Source: JAJEBT01 sp965214975
Lineage (GTDB): Bacteria > Pseudomonadota > Alphaproteobacteria > MPNO01 > UBA830
Assembly (NCBI GenBank): GCA_965214975.1
Contig: OZ244055.1
Span: 1,612,001 to 1,676,000 of the forward strand
Reading direction: 5' to 3'
DNA: 64,000 nucleotides
The notes under the pieces were generated by a model. That model did not search any database, was not told the origin of the DNA, and saw only the letters and a list, made by a program, of their open reading frames with translations. Numbering within the stretch: position 1 is the first letter of the stretch; every line of letters starts with the position of its first letter. Of the stretch, positions 25,801 to 33,450 are shown in pieces. The position numbers and the translations under genes were made by a program.

Positions 25801-26937
25801 GTGCCTTCCTACAGGTACAACTCCGCCGACAACCACCTCGACCAGAGGTGGATCCCCGCCGACTTGTGGCAGGACCGGGTGGCGGAACGGTTCCGCCGGG
25901 ACGCGCCCAGGGTCGTCGAGAGAGACCGCGCCTGGCTCTGGGAGTGGGAGGGGCGGGTCTTCGGCGGCCGGGACGGCGGCAGCGCCGACAGCCCGGACAA
26001 CCGCCGCATTCTCGAGGAGCATTACGGCCCGCATGCCGAGGGGCTGCCGGACGGCGCGCTGCCGCCCGCCGATCCCTGCATCATTCTCGATCACATGGAC
26101 ATGGCCGGCATCTGGGCCTATGTCGGCTACGCCTCCGTCCGGAAATGGCAGGTCGGCGACCCGGCCCTGCGCCACGAGATCCACCGCGTCTACAACGACT
26201 GGATGATGGAGATGAACGCGGTCCAGCCGGACCGCCTGCTCATGCTCCCCGTCATGCCGGTGTTCGATCCCCCGGCGGCGCTCGGCGAACTCGAGCGGAT
26301 GAAGGCGCTCGGCTGCAAGGCGGTGGAGTTTCCGGTCGCGGATCTCGCCGAGGAAATCTGGGCGGAATGCTGGGATCCGTTCTGGTCGGCCTGCGAGGAC
26401 GGCGGCGTGACCGTCTGCAGCCACATCGGCGACAGCGCCGGCGCGCCCTATCCCCCGACCGGGCGCGGCGTTCGCATGGCCTATTTCTCGTGCGTGCCCT
26501 TCAGCGCGGCCAGGCCGATATCGCAGCTCGCCTATTCCGGGACGCTGATGCGCCATCCGCGGCTTCGCTACAACTACGGCGAATGCCGGGCCGGATGGGG
26601 GCCGATGCTCCTGCAATGGATGGACCGCCAGGCCGTCGAGCGCCCCGGGCTGTTCGCCGACACCGGCCTCGAGGAGATGCCGAGCGCCTACGTCCGGCGC
26701 CAGGTCACGATCACCTACGAGGAGGACTACGTCGCCGGCATGCTGCTCCATCATCCGGAATCGGGCATGGCGGACATCCTGATGTGGGGTGCCGACTACC
26801 CCCACGGACAGGGCGTGTGGCCGGATGCCGGTCCGGTCATGGACCGGATGTTCGAGGGCATAGACGCCGGAACGCGGCGCAGAATCGTGTTCGACCGCTG
26901 CCTCGAGGTGTTTGACCTCGAGGGGCCCGAAGTGTAA
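25801..26937 (+). CDS. Amidohydrolase-2 family metal-dependent hydrolase/decarboxylase
   Basis: A 378-residue TIM-barrel protein of the amidohydrolase-2 (ACMSD-like) superfamily, begun at GTG 25801. It starts with SADNHLDQRWIPADLW, where many relatives have a metal-binding HxH. The barrel contains YNDWMMEMNAVQPDRLLMLPVMP, VTVCSHIGDSAGAP and the C-terminal MLLHHPESGMADILMWGADYPHGQGVWP with the catalytic Asp. It follows the binding protein by 25 bp. The reaction is not identifiable; decarboxylation or C-C hydrolysis of an aromatic or cyclic acid is likely. Confidence 0.8.
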   Translation: MPSYRYNSADNHLDQRWIPADLWQDRVAERFRRDAPRVVERDRAWLWEWEGRVFGGRDGGSADSPDNRRILEEHYGPHAEGLPDGALPPADPCIILDHMDMAGIWAYVGYASVRKWQVGDPALRHEIHRVYNDWMMEMNAVQPDRLLMLPVMPVFDPPAALGELERMKALGCKAVEFPVADLAEEIWAECWDPFWSACEDGGVTVCSHIGDSAGAPYPPTGRGVRMAYFSCVPFSAARPISQLAYSGTLMRHPRLRYNYGECRAGWGPMLLQWMDRQAVERPGLFADTGLEEMPSAYVRRQVTITYEEDYVAGMLLHHPESGMADILMWGADYPHGQGVWPDAGPVMDRMFEGIDAGTRRRIVFDRCLEVFDLEGPEV

Positions 26938-26974
26938 GGCCACCGGTATCGTCAACCTTCCCAGGGAGAGAGCA

Positions 26975-27475
26975 ATGGCGAAACTCAGGCACATCGCGCT
27001 TTCCGTCCCGGATCCGGAAAAGGCGGCGGACTTCTACTGCGAGGCTTTCGACATGATCCGCGTCGGCAAGACGGATTCGCCCCTCGCCAGGGGCTGCTAC
27101 GTGTCCGACGGGGTGATCACCGTCGCCCTGCTCGCCTACAAGAGCGACGAGTGGGCCGGCTACGTCGAGGGAGAGGACGAGCGCGGCAAGGACTACGTCG
27201 GGCTGCACCACATCGGCTTCTGGGTGGACGACCTCCGCGAGACGGAGGAGAAGATCGAGAAGGCGGGCGGCAGCTACTTCATGGGCCGACCCGAGGAGGA
27301 CGCGCCGACCACCTTCTACGAGATGAAGTTCCGCGACCCGCACGGGGTCATCGTCGACTGCACCCATCTCGGATGGGGCGGCTCCGTCAAGAACGTGGTT
27401 CCGGAAGACGAGAAGGAGCGCGAGAGGTTCCGGGAACGCTTTGCCGGCAGACTCGAGACCCAGGCCGCGGAATGA
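26975..27475 (+). CDS. Glyoxalase/VOC-superfamily protein
   Basis: A single-domain VOC protein of 166 residues. MAKLRHIALSVPDPEKAADF gives the first beta-alpha-beta-beta-beta module with metal ligand His7, and GLHHIGFWVDDL starts the second, with FYEMKFRDPHGVIVDCT near its end. These folds serve as dioxygenases, epimerases or isomerases. ATG 26975 is chosen for the GGGAGAG just upstream; a longer frame would extend back into the amidohydrolase gene. It ends the gene set with the amidohydrolase, 37 bp away. Confidence 0.83.
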   Translation: MAKLRHIALSVPDPEKAADFYCEAFDMIRVGKTDSPLARGCYVSDGVITVALLAYKSDEWAGYVEGEDERGKDYVGLHHIGFWVDDLRETEEKIEKAGGSYFMGRPEEDAPTTFYEMKFRDPHGVIVDCTHLGWGGSVKNVVPEDEKERERFRERFAGRLETQAAE

Positions 27476-27479
27476 GAAC

Positions 27480-27502
27480 GGCCCGCCGGCCGGCGGCGGG
27501 CC
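27480..27502. terminator. Bidirectional hairpin between convergent genes
   Basis: A 9-bp perfect stem (arm GGCCCGCCG from 27479/27480, with its complement ending at 27502) with a 5-base loop sits just after the VOC stop codon and before the convergent amidohydrolase stop. Position and stability suggest a terminator for one or both directions. A U-tract is weak or absent. Confidence 0.45.
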
Positions 27503-27550
27503 CCCGGCTTTCCCCCGGCTGCGACGCGGCCCGCCGGCGCGCGCCCGCGT

Positions 27551-28510
27551 CTACATCCCCAGGAGCCTCTCCGCGTTTCCCGCGAGAACCTTTCTCTTGT
27601 CCTCGGCCGGCAGATCGAACCTCTCGATCCAGTCGGTGCCGGCCTTGTTGGAGGCGAAGGGGTAGTCGACCGAGAACATGACGCGGTCGATCCCGAGCTC
27701 CGCCATCGAGCAGACCATGGCGGGATCCGAGAAATTGCCGCTTGTCGTGACGTGAACGTGCTTGCGGAACGTCTCCCGGAACCCGGAGTTCCGGTCCCTG
27801 CTCAGGACGTCGTCGATGCGCCACAGCAGAAACGGCAGACCCTCGCCGAGGTGGCCGATGACGACCTGCAGCTTCGGATAGGCCTCGAACACCCCGCTGA
27901 GCACCAGGCGGACGCCCTGGGTCGCCGTCTCCACGGTGAAGCCCCAGCCGGCCGCGATCAGCCCCGGATGCTCGTCCAGGTAATCGGCGTAGTAGACCTT
28001 CACCACGTCCGGATGAGGGATGGCAGGGTGCAGGTAGATCGGTACGCCGAGCGCCTCGGCGCGCTCGAAGATCGGCCAGAACTCCTTGAGGTCTATGAAC
28101 TTGCCGTTGGTCAGGCCGTGGACCATGCCGCCCTTGAAGCCGTGCCGCGAAACGGTGCGCTCCAGCTCGTCGGCCGCCGCCTTGGGGTCCGGCGTGGGAA
28201 GCGTGGCGAACGCCGCGAAACGGTCGGGATGGCGCCGGACCGTCTCGTGCAGGCGGTCGTTCGCCGCGCGCGCGAGCGCGACCGAAGTCTCCGGATCGAA
28301 GCGCTGGACGCCGGGCGCGCCCTGCGACAGCACCTGGACGTCGATGCCGACCGCGTCCATCTCCTCGAGCCGTCCGTCGTCCACGTCGTCGAGACGCCCG
28401 CGCACGGGCTTGCCGTCGAAGCCCGTGTTGGCGTCGTATCTCGCGGCTATGTCCGCGTCGAAATAATGCTCCTCGAGCGCGATCACCCGATGGCCGTCCC
28501 TGCTCGCCAT
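27551..28510 (-). CDS. Amidohydrolase-2 family protein, gamma-resorcylate decarboxylase-like
   Basis: The 319-residue TIM-barrel protein opens with RVIALEEHYFDADIA, the ALEEH start seen in gamma-resorcylate/2,3-dihydroxybenzoate-type decarboxylases. It continues with VPIYLHPAIPHPDVV (a metal-ligand His), VIGHLGEGLPFLLWRIDDVL and DRVMFSVDYPFASN, with the catalytic Asp. A non-oxidative aromatic-acid decarboxylase is the best guess; hydrolase activity is possible. It has GGAGAAATC-ATG at the start and stands alone on the minus strand, convergent with the VOC gene. Confidence 0.8.
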   Translation of the reverse strand: MASRDGHRVIALEEHYFDADIAARYDANTGFDGKPVRGRLDDVDDGRLEEMDAVGIDVQVLSQGAPGVQRFDPETSVALARAANDRLHETVRRHPDRFAAFATLPTPDPKAAADELERTVSRHGFKGGMVHGLTNGKFIDLKEFWPIFERAEALGVPIYLHPAIPHPDVVKVYYADYLDEHPGLIAAGWGFTVETATQGVRLVLSGVFEAYPKLQVVIGHLGEGLPFLLWRIDDVLSRDRNSGFRETFRKHVHVTTSGNFSDPAMVCSMAELGIDRVMFSVDYPFASNKAGTDWIERFDLPAEDKRKVLAGNAERLLGM

Positions 28511-28657
28511 GATTTCTCCCTCGCCGGTCGCGAAACCCCGGCGCGCACTCTACCCGCCGGTCGCGCCCGTGTCAGCAGACCGGAGCGCCGGGGAATCCGG
28601 GCGCCCGGCAGCCGCTGCCTGTGGCACCATCCCGTTCCGGAACACCGGATCATCCCC

Positions 28658-28807
28658 ATGACGGTGCCGTCCCCCGTCTTCGGCGCGACCTCCGGCGCCT
28701 TCCTTTCCGGCAGGACGCCGACCCCGGGAGCGCCCGCGGGCGGCCGGGTCGCCGATGTCGCGGCGGTCATGCGGCACCGCGGCGACGGAGCGAAACCCGC
28801 GGCATGA
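28658..28807 (+). CDS. Possible small protein (49 residues) overlapping the amidase start
   Basis: An ATG at 28658 opens a 49-codon frame (MTVPSPVFGATSGAFLSGRT...) that ends in ATGA shared with the amidase start at 28804. The overlap geometry resembles translational coupling. The product is rich in Gly, Ala and Pro with no recognisable domain, and GC-rich DNA gives many chance frames, so this is weak. The remainder of the 28511-28803 gap shows only short GC hairpins. Confidence 0.25.
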   Translation: MTVPSPVFGATSGAFLSGRTPTPGAPAGGRVADVAAVMRHRGDGAKPAA

Positions 28808-29496
28808 AGCTCCGTCCGTCGCCCAACTCCGGAACCCGCGGCGCGGCGGTCGACACGGTGATCCTGCACTACACCGGCATGCGAACGGCAAAGGACGCGC
28901 TCGACCGCCTCCGCGACCCGGACAGCGGGGTCAGCGCCCACTACCTGATCGACGAGGACGGCGAGATCTTCCGCCTTGTCGACGAGAGCCGGCGGGCATG
29001 GCATGCCGGACAGGCCAGCTGGCGGGGAGACACGGACATCAACGACCGCTCGGTGGGCATCGAGCTCGTCAATCCCGGCCACGAGTTCGGCTACCGCCCG
29101 TTCCCCGAACCGCAGATGGCCGCCCTCGAGGATCTGCTGGGAGACGTCCTCCGCCGGCACCGCGTCCCGCCTGCGCGGGTTCTCGGCCATTCTGACGTCG
29201 CCCCGGCGAGAAAGAGGGATCCGGGAGAACTCTTCGACTGGCCCCGTCTGGCCCGCCTGGGGCTCTCGATCTGGCCGGAAGCCGAAGGCGCCGGACGCGT
29301 CGACGTCCGAAACGCGCTCGAGGCCATCGGCTACGACGCGGCGGCGCCGCTCGCCAGCGCGGTGGCCGCGTTCCAGCGCAGATTCGTTCGCCACGCGGTC
29401 ACGGGCGAGGCGGATCCCGAGACCCGCCAGGTCATCAATGCCGTGCGCCGTCTCCCGGACCGGGCGCCCCGGCGCGGGGCCCGGCATCGACGATGA
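28804..29496 (+). CDS. N-acetylmuramoyl-L-alanine amidase (AmpD-like)
   Basis: A 230-residue Zn amidase that cleaves muropeptides during wall recycling. The amidase_2 domain has VDTVILHYTGM (first Zn His), SAHYLIDEDGEIFRLV, AWHAGQASW (His), NDRSVGIELVN and VLGHSDVAPARKRDPGELFDW, supplying the His/Asp ligands and Lys of the active site. A short helical C-terminal segment (about residues 170-215) resembles a peptidoglycan-binding domain. No signal peptide is present, so it acts in the cytosol as AmpD does. Its 3' end overlaps the opposite-strand DUF1428 gene by 62 bp. Confidence 0.88.
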   Translation: MKLRPSPNSGTRGAAVDTVILHYTGMRTAKDALDRLRDPDSGVSAHYLIDEDGEIFRLVDESRRAWHAGQASWRGDTDINDRSVGIELVNPGHEFGYRPFPEPQMAALEDLLGDVLRRHRVPPARVLGHSDVAPARKRDPGELFDWPRLARLGLSIWPEAEGAGRVDVRNALEAIGYDAAAPLASAVAAFQRRFVRHAVTGEADPETRQVINAVRRLPDRAPRRGARHRR

Positions 29497-29833
29497 CCTC
29501 GAAACCGCCGTGGATCAGGCGTTTCGCGTCGAACGGCATCGGATTGACGTCGGGCTGCAGGCGCGAGTCCGCCATCGCCCCCGCCATGCCGGCGTCGCGC
29601 GCCGCCCGCGACGGCCACCCGATCCACGAAAACACCGCCGTCTCGCCGGACCGGCACCCGACCGCCATCGGAAACGACGCGACCCCGCCGTCGGGAGCGT
29701 CGTCGCCCCGGCACCCGACGAGCCCGAGCGCGCCGTGCTCCCTGAAGACCTCGGCCGCCTCGGCGGCGTGCTTCCGGTAGGCTTCGCGGTTCCTCGTCGG
29801 CACCGCGGCCACGGAACCGTCCACGTGGGTCAT
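29435..29833 (-). CDS. DUF1428 (YbaA-like) protein
   Basis: A 132-residue protein similar to E. coli YbaA. It has the family opening MTHVDGSVAAVPTRNREAY, the middle GVASFPMAVGCRSGETAVFSWI and DVNPMPFDAKRLIHGGFEVI, in a ferredoxin-like alpha/beta arrangement. Function is unknown; the related dimeric alpha+beta barrel proteins include monooxygenase-like folds. The last 20 residues overlap the convergent amidase gene. It ends 43 bp upstream of nothing on its own strand except the overlapped amidase, and follows the Mo-subunit gene's opposite end by 43 bp. Confidence 0.82.
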   Translation of the reverse strand: MTHVDGSVAAVPTRNREAYRKHAAEAAEVFREHGALGLVGCRGDDAPDGGVASFPMAVGCRSGETAVFSWIGWPSRAARDAGMAGAMADSRLQPDVNPMPFDAKRLIHGGFEVIVDAGPRAGAPGPGDGARH

Positions 29834-29876
29834 GGCCGCCCCCTTTCGGTGCAGGAGAGCGCGCCGGCCGCCGCCG

Positions 29877-32027
29877 CTACGCCGGAACGTGATCGCCCGT
29901 CATCGCCGCGGCCCGGACGGCGTCGGGGGTGAACGGGGTCCGTCGCAGCCGCAGGCCCGTGGCGTCGAAGACCGCGTTTCCGATCGCCGCCGCCGTCGGC
30001 CCGCTCGCCGCCTCGCCGGCGCCGAGAAACGGCGCCCCGGGCCGGTCGAGAATCACCGTGCGCAGCTCCGGCACGTTGTCGAAGCGGAGCACGCGGTAGC
30101 TCTCCCAGTCGCGGCTGGTGACGCCGCCGCCGTCGAAGGTCACCTCCTCGTACAGCGTCCAGCTCGCGGCCTGAAGCGCCCCGCCCTCGATCTGCGCGGC
30201 AAGACCCGCGCGGTCCACGACCTCCCCCGCGTCGACGGCGGCCGTCAGCCGGTGAAGCCTCACCTCCGCCGCGTCGGTGACCTCCACCTCGACGGCAACG
30301 GCGCAATAGGCCTGCGCGTTCTTGTAGCGGGCGAATCCGAGCCCCCGTCCCCTGTCCCCGGACCTCGGCCATGCCGCCGCCTCGGCCGCGGCGGCGCCCA
30401 GGGTCTCGCGGGCGCGCCCGTCCTCGAGGTGGCGGAGGCGGAACGCCACCGGATCGACGCCGGCCGCGGCGGCGAGCTCGTCCATGAAGCACTCGATCGC
30501 GAAAACGTTGGCGTAGGCGCCGAGGGCCCGCAGCGCCGAGGTCCGGAGCGGCAGTCCGCGCACCAGATGCTTGACCAGCCGACGCCGCGGAAAGGCGTAG
30601 AGCGGATCGAGATTGCGGTGGATCCCCACGTGGCTCCCCATGGCGGGCCCGGGCACGAATTCCGGCACCGGGTCGGCGAGAAAGCGGCTCGACAGCAACC
30701 GCGCCGCGCCGGCCTTGTCCGGCCCCGGGCGCGGCCGCAGCATGTAGCTGTCGCCCGCGCTTTCGTGGGACCACGCGACGACCCCGCCCCCGGCGTCGAG
30801 CGTGGCGGAAAGCTCCATGGACGTGCAGGTGCCGTAGGGCTCCCAGGCGTGCTCCTCCTGGCGCGTCCACTTGAGGAGCACGGGCGCGCCCGGCAGCGCG
30901 CGGGCCACCAGCGCGGCGTCGAACGCCGCGTCGTCGGCGCCGTTGTGGCCGTAGCAGCCCGGACCCGGGACGTGCCGCACGCGCACGTCCTCCGCCGCCA
31001 TGTCGAAGGCCTCGGCGAGCGCGTCGCGCAGCACGTAGACGCCCTGGCTGTGGGAACGGACATCGAGCCGGCCGGCGCGCCACTCGGCCATCGCCGCCGA
31101 CGGCCCGATCGAGCCGTGCATCAGGTAGGGCTTCTCGTAGCGCGCGGACAGCACGGTTCCTTCCGGGGACGCCTCGAGCGGCGGAACCGGGGCGTCGACC
31201 GGCGCGCCGTCGACCACCGAAAGGCTCACGCGCGGGTTGGTTCCGAGACGCTCGTAGACGTCCTGCGGGTCGAGCCCGCGGCCGGCGTCCCACTCCGCCG
31301 CGGCCGAGACCGCGTCCGACGCCCGGATCACCGCGTGCTCGTCCTCGCCGGCCACGGCGAGAAAGCTCCCGTCGCGCACGACGCGAACGCCGCGGTCGGC
31401 GAGTCTCGCGGCCAGGGCCCCGTCGAGCCCCTTCAGTCTCGCGTGATAGTGCGGCGGGCGGACCACCCTGGCATGGAGCATGCCGGGCTCCCGGAGGTCG
31501 TGCAGGAACACGTGGCGCCCGGACACCATGTCGGCCATGAATCTGGGAGCCGCGGCGGTGCCGACAACGCGGTGCTCCGATGCCGGCTTCGCGGCGATGC
31601 CGGCGTCGACCGCGATCCCGAACGGCCGCCCGCCCTGCAGCTCGCCATAGGAGACGCTCCGGTTGGTCTCCCGGGAACGGATCACCCCGTCGGCGACGTC
31701 GAGGCTCTCCGGAGCCACGCGCAGGGCCTCGGCGGCGCGCGCCACGAGATGGCGGCGCGCAGTCGCGGCCGCCGCCCGCAGAGCGGTGCCCGAGTCCTCC
31801 ATCGACAGGCTGCTCGAGGTGATCCCCTCGTCGGGGTCGCGTCCGGTCTCGGTGCGGACGACGTCGATCGCGTCGGGATCGACGTCGAGCTCCTCCGCCG
31901 CGATCATCGCCAGGGCCGTCGACACCCTCTGGCCGATGTCGACCTTGCCGGTGCGCAGGAGAATCCTCCCGTCGACGCCGATCCCGATCCACGAATCGAG
32001 ATCCGGATGGCGCGCGAGACCGGTCAC
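29877..32027 (-). CDS. Molybdopterin-binding subunit of an IorB/NicB-like hydroxylase
   Basis: The 716-residue catalytic subunit belongs to the group of isoquinoline 1-oxidoreductase beta and nicotinate dehydrogenase B. It starts with GLARHPDLDSWIGIGVDGRI and has GKVDIGQRVSTALAMIAAEEL, EEHAWEPYGTC, and near the C-terminus PFLGAGEAASGPTAAAIGNAV with the expected catalytic Glu. It lacks a Tat signal, so it is probably cytoplasmic. GTG 32027 overlaps the stop of the [2Fe-2S] subunit gene (GTGA). These two-subunit enzymes hydroxylate N-heterocycles without an FAD subunit. The substrate is unknown. Confidence 0.87.
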   Translation of the reverse strand: MTGLARHPDLDSWIGIGVDGRILLRTGKVDIGQRVSTALAMIAAEELDVDPDAIDVVRTETGRDPDEGITSSSLSMEDSGTALRAAAATARRHLVARAAEALRVAPESLDVADGVIRSRETNRSVSYGELQGGRPFGIAVDAGIAAKPASEHRVVGTAAAPRFMADMVSGRHVFLHDLREPGMLHARVVRPPHYHARLKGLDGALAARLADRGVRVVRDGSFLAVAGEDEHAVIRASDAVSAAAEWDAGRGLDPQDVYERLGTNPRVSLSVVDGAPVDAPVPPLEASPEGTVLSARYEKPYLMHGSIGPSAAMAEWRAGRLDVRSHSQGVYVLRDALAEAFDMAAEDVRVRHVPGPGCYGHNGADDAAFDAALVARALPGAPVLLKWTRQEEHAWEPYGTCTSMELSATLDAGGGVVAWSHESAGDSYMLRPRPGPDKAGAARLLSSRFLADPVPEFVPGPAMGSHVGIHRNLDPLYAFPRRRLVKHLVRGLPLRTSALRALGAYANVFAIECFMDELAAAAGVDPVAFRLRHLEDGRARETLGAAAAEAAAWPRSGDRGRGLGFARYKNAQAYCAVAVEVEVTDAAEVRLHRLTAAVDAGEVVDRAGLAAQIEGGALQAASWTLYEEVTFDGGGVTSRDWESYRVLRFDNVPELRTVILDRPGAPFLGAGEAASGPTAAAIGNAVFDATGLRLRRTPFTPDAVRAAAMTGDHVPA

Positions 32028-32491
32028 GGTTCGCCGCCCGCCACCGCCCGGCGAACCGCCGCAAGCACGGATCCGTGCGACCCGCAGCGGCACAGATTGT
32101 CGTTCAGGGCCGCCCGGATGCTCTCTTCCGACGGCGACGGATCCTCCTTGAGAAGCGCCGTCGCCGAGACCGCGAGCCCGGGCGTGCAGTAGCCGCACTG
32201 CGCGGCCCCCTCGGCGACGAAGGCGGCCTGGATGCGGGCGCCGGCGGCGTCCTCGCCGAGGGCCTCGGCGGTGACGATTTCGGCGCCGGCGAACTCGGCC
32301 GCGGGCCGGTTGCAGCTCAGCGCGCGCCGGCCGTCGACCAGAACGGCGCAGGCGCCGCACTGCTCGAGACCGCAACCGAGCTTGGCACCGGTCAGCCCGA
32401 GCTGGTTGCGCAGCACGAATATCAGCGGCTGCGACGGATCCCCCGCCAGTTCGTGGCGCTTTCCGTTGACGCGGAGCACCGGAGCCTTCAC
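32024..32491 (-). CDS. [2Fe-2S] small subunit of molybdenum hydroxylase
   Basis: A 155-residue protein with two iron-sulfur clusters. The plant-type cluster ligands are in GCGLEQCGACAVLVDGRRALSC (about residues 39-60), and the second cluster ligands in CGYCTPGLAVSA and NLCRCGSH. It passes electrons from the Mo site to an acceptor. The GTG start overlaps the amidohydrolase stop by 4 nt, and the stop overlaps the large-subunit start, so the complex subunits are coupled in translation. Confidence 0.93.
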   Translation of the reverse strand: MKAPVLRVNGKRHELAGDPSQPLIFVLRNQLGLTGAKLGCGLEQCGACAVLVDGRRALSCNRPAAEFAGAEIVTAEALGEDAAGARIQAAFVAEGAAQCGYCTPGLAVSATALLKEDPSPSEESIRAALNDNLCRCGSHGSVLAAVRRAVAGGEP

Positions 32492-33450
32492 CGCGCGACC
32501 CCCTCCCCGAGCCCGGGCATCAGCGCCAGCGCGTTGCCGCGCTCGATGCCGCGCAGCACGGCGGCCTCGAGGCCGAGCTGCCGCAGGGCCTTGACGGAGC
32601 CCGTCATCGTGGCCTCCGGCGCGAACGGGTAGTCGCTGCCGAACAGGACGTGGCCGGGCTCCGCCAGCTCGAGCAGACTTGCGAAGGCGAGGCGGTTGGC
32701 CGACAGCGCGGTGTCGAAATGGAGCCTCCGGAGCTCCGCCAGAACGCCGTCGGGAACCTGCTCGCCGAAGCGCGGAAGGTTGGCGAGCCGGCCGATCCGC
32801 TCAGCGAGAAAGGGGACGGTGCCTCCGGCATGGGAGAAGACGAAGCGGATGCCGCGGCAGCGGGCGAAGGTTCCGCCGAACAGGAGGCTCACCACCGCCC
32901 GGGTGGTGTCGAAGGGGAAATCCAGGGTGGCCGCCGGGATCTCGGGCTGGCACTGGCTGCACGGCGCGTTGGTCGGGTGGAAATACACCACCGCGCGGCG
33001 CCGGTTCAGCTCGTCGAAGACCGGCGCGAACGCCGGATCGCCGGGATAGCGGTCGCCGTAGCTCGTCAGCAGCCCGATGCCGTCGGCGCCGAGATCGTCG
33101 AAGGCGCGCGCGATCTCGGCGAGACTGGCGTCGACGTCCGGAAGCGGCAGGCTCGCGAACATCCCGAACCGGCCCGGATGGTCGCGCCGGATGCCGGCGG
33201 CGTAGTCGTTGCAGTGCCGGCACAGTTCCACCGTCTCCTCGGAGTCCCCGAACCACAGGCCGGGCGCCGAGACGGACGTGACGGCGGTCCGGATGCCGTT
33301 GCGGTCCATGGCCTCGACCGACATCTCCGGAGTCCATTCGGGCGTCCTGCCCGCGAGAATGAGCGGCCCGATGCGGTCGTCGCCCACGACGTCGACGTAG
33401 CGCGGCGGCAGGATGTGGTGGTGGACGTCGATCAGGTCCCGTTCGGTCAT
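32488..33450 (-). CDS. ACMSD-like amidohydrolase-2 family protein
   Basis: A 320-residue barrel enzyme. The N-terminal DLIDVHHHILPP gives the HxH metal ligands; SFSHAG-like (here RFVFSHAGGTVPFLAERI) and HVLFGSDYPFAPEATM give the later His and the catalytic Asp. It resembles 2-amino-3-carboxymuconate semialdehyde decarboxylase and related decarboxylases or hydrolases. The ATG at 33450 overlaps the UbiD stop (ATGA) and its own stop overlaps the next gene, placing it in one tightly coupled set with a decarboxylase and a Mo hydroxylase. Confidence 0.85.
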   Translation of the reverse strand: MTERDLIDVHHHILPPRYVDVVGDDRIGPLILAGRTPEWTPEMSVEAMDRNGIRTAVTSVSAPGLWFGDSEETVELCRHCNDYAAGIRRDHPGRFGMFASLPLPDVDASLAEIARAFDDLGADGIGLLTSYGDRYPGDPAFAPVFDELNRRRAVVYFHPTNAPCSQCQPEIPAATLDFPFDTTRAVVSLLFGGTFARCRGIRFVFSHAGGTVPFLAERIGRLANLPRFGEQVPDGVLAELRRLHFDTALSANRLAFASLLELAEPGHVLFGSDYPFAPEATMTGSVKALRQLGLEAAVLRGIERGNALALMPGLGEGVAR

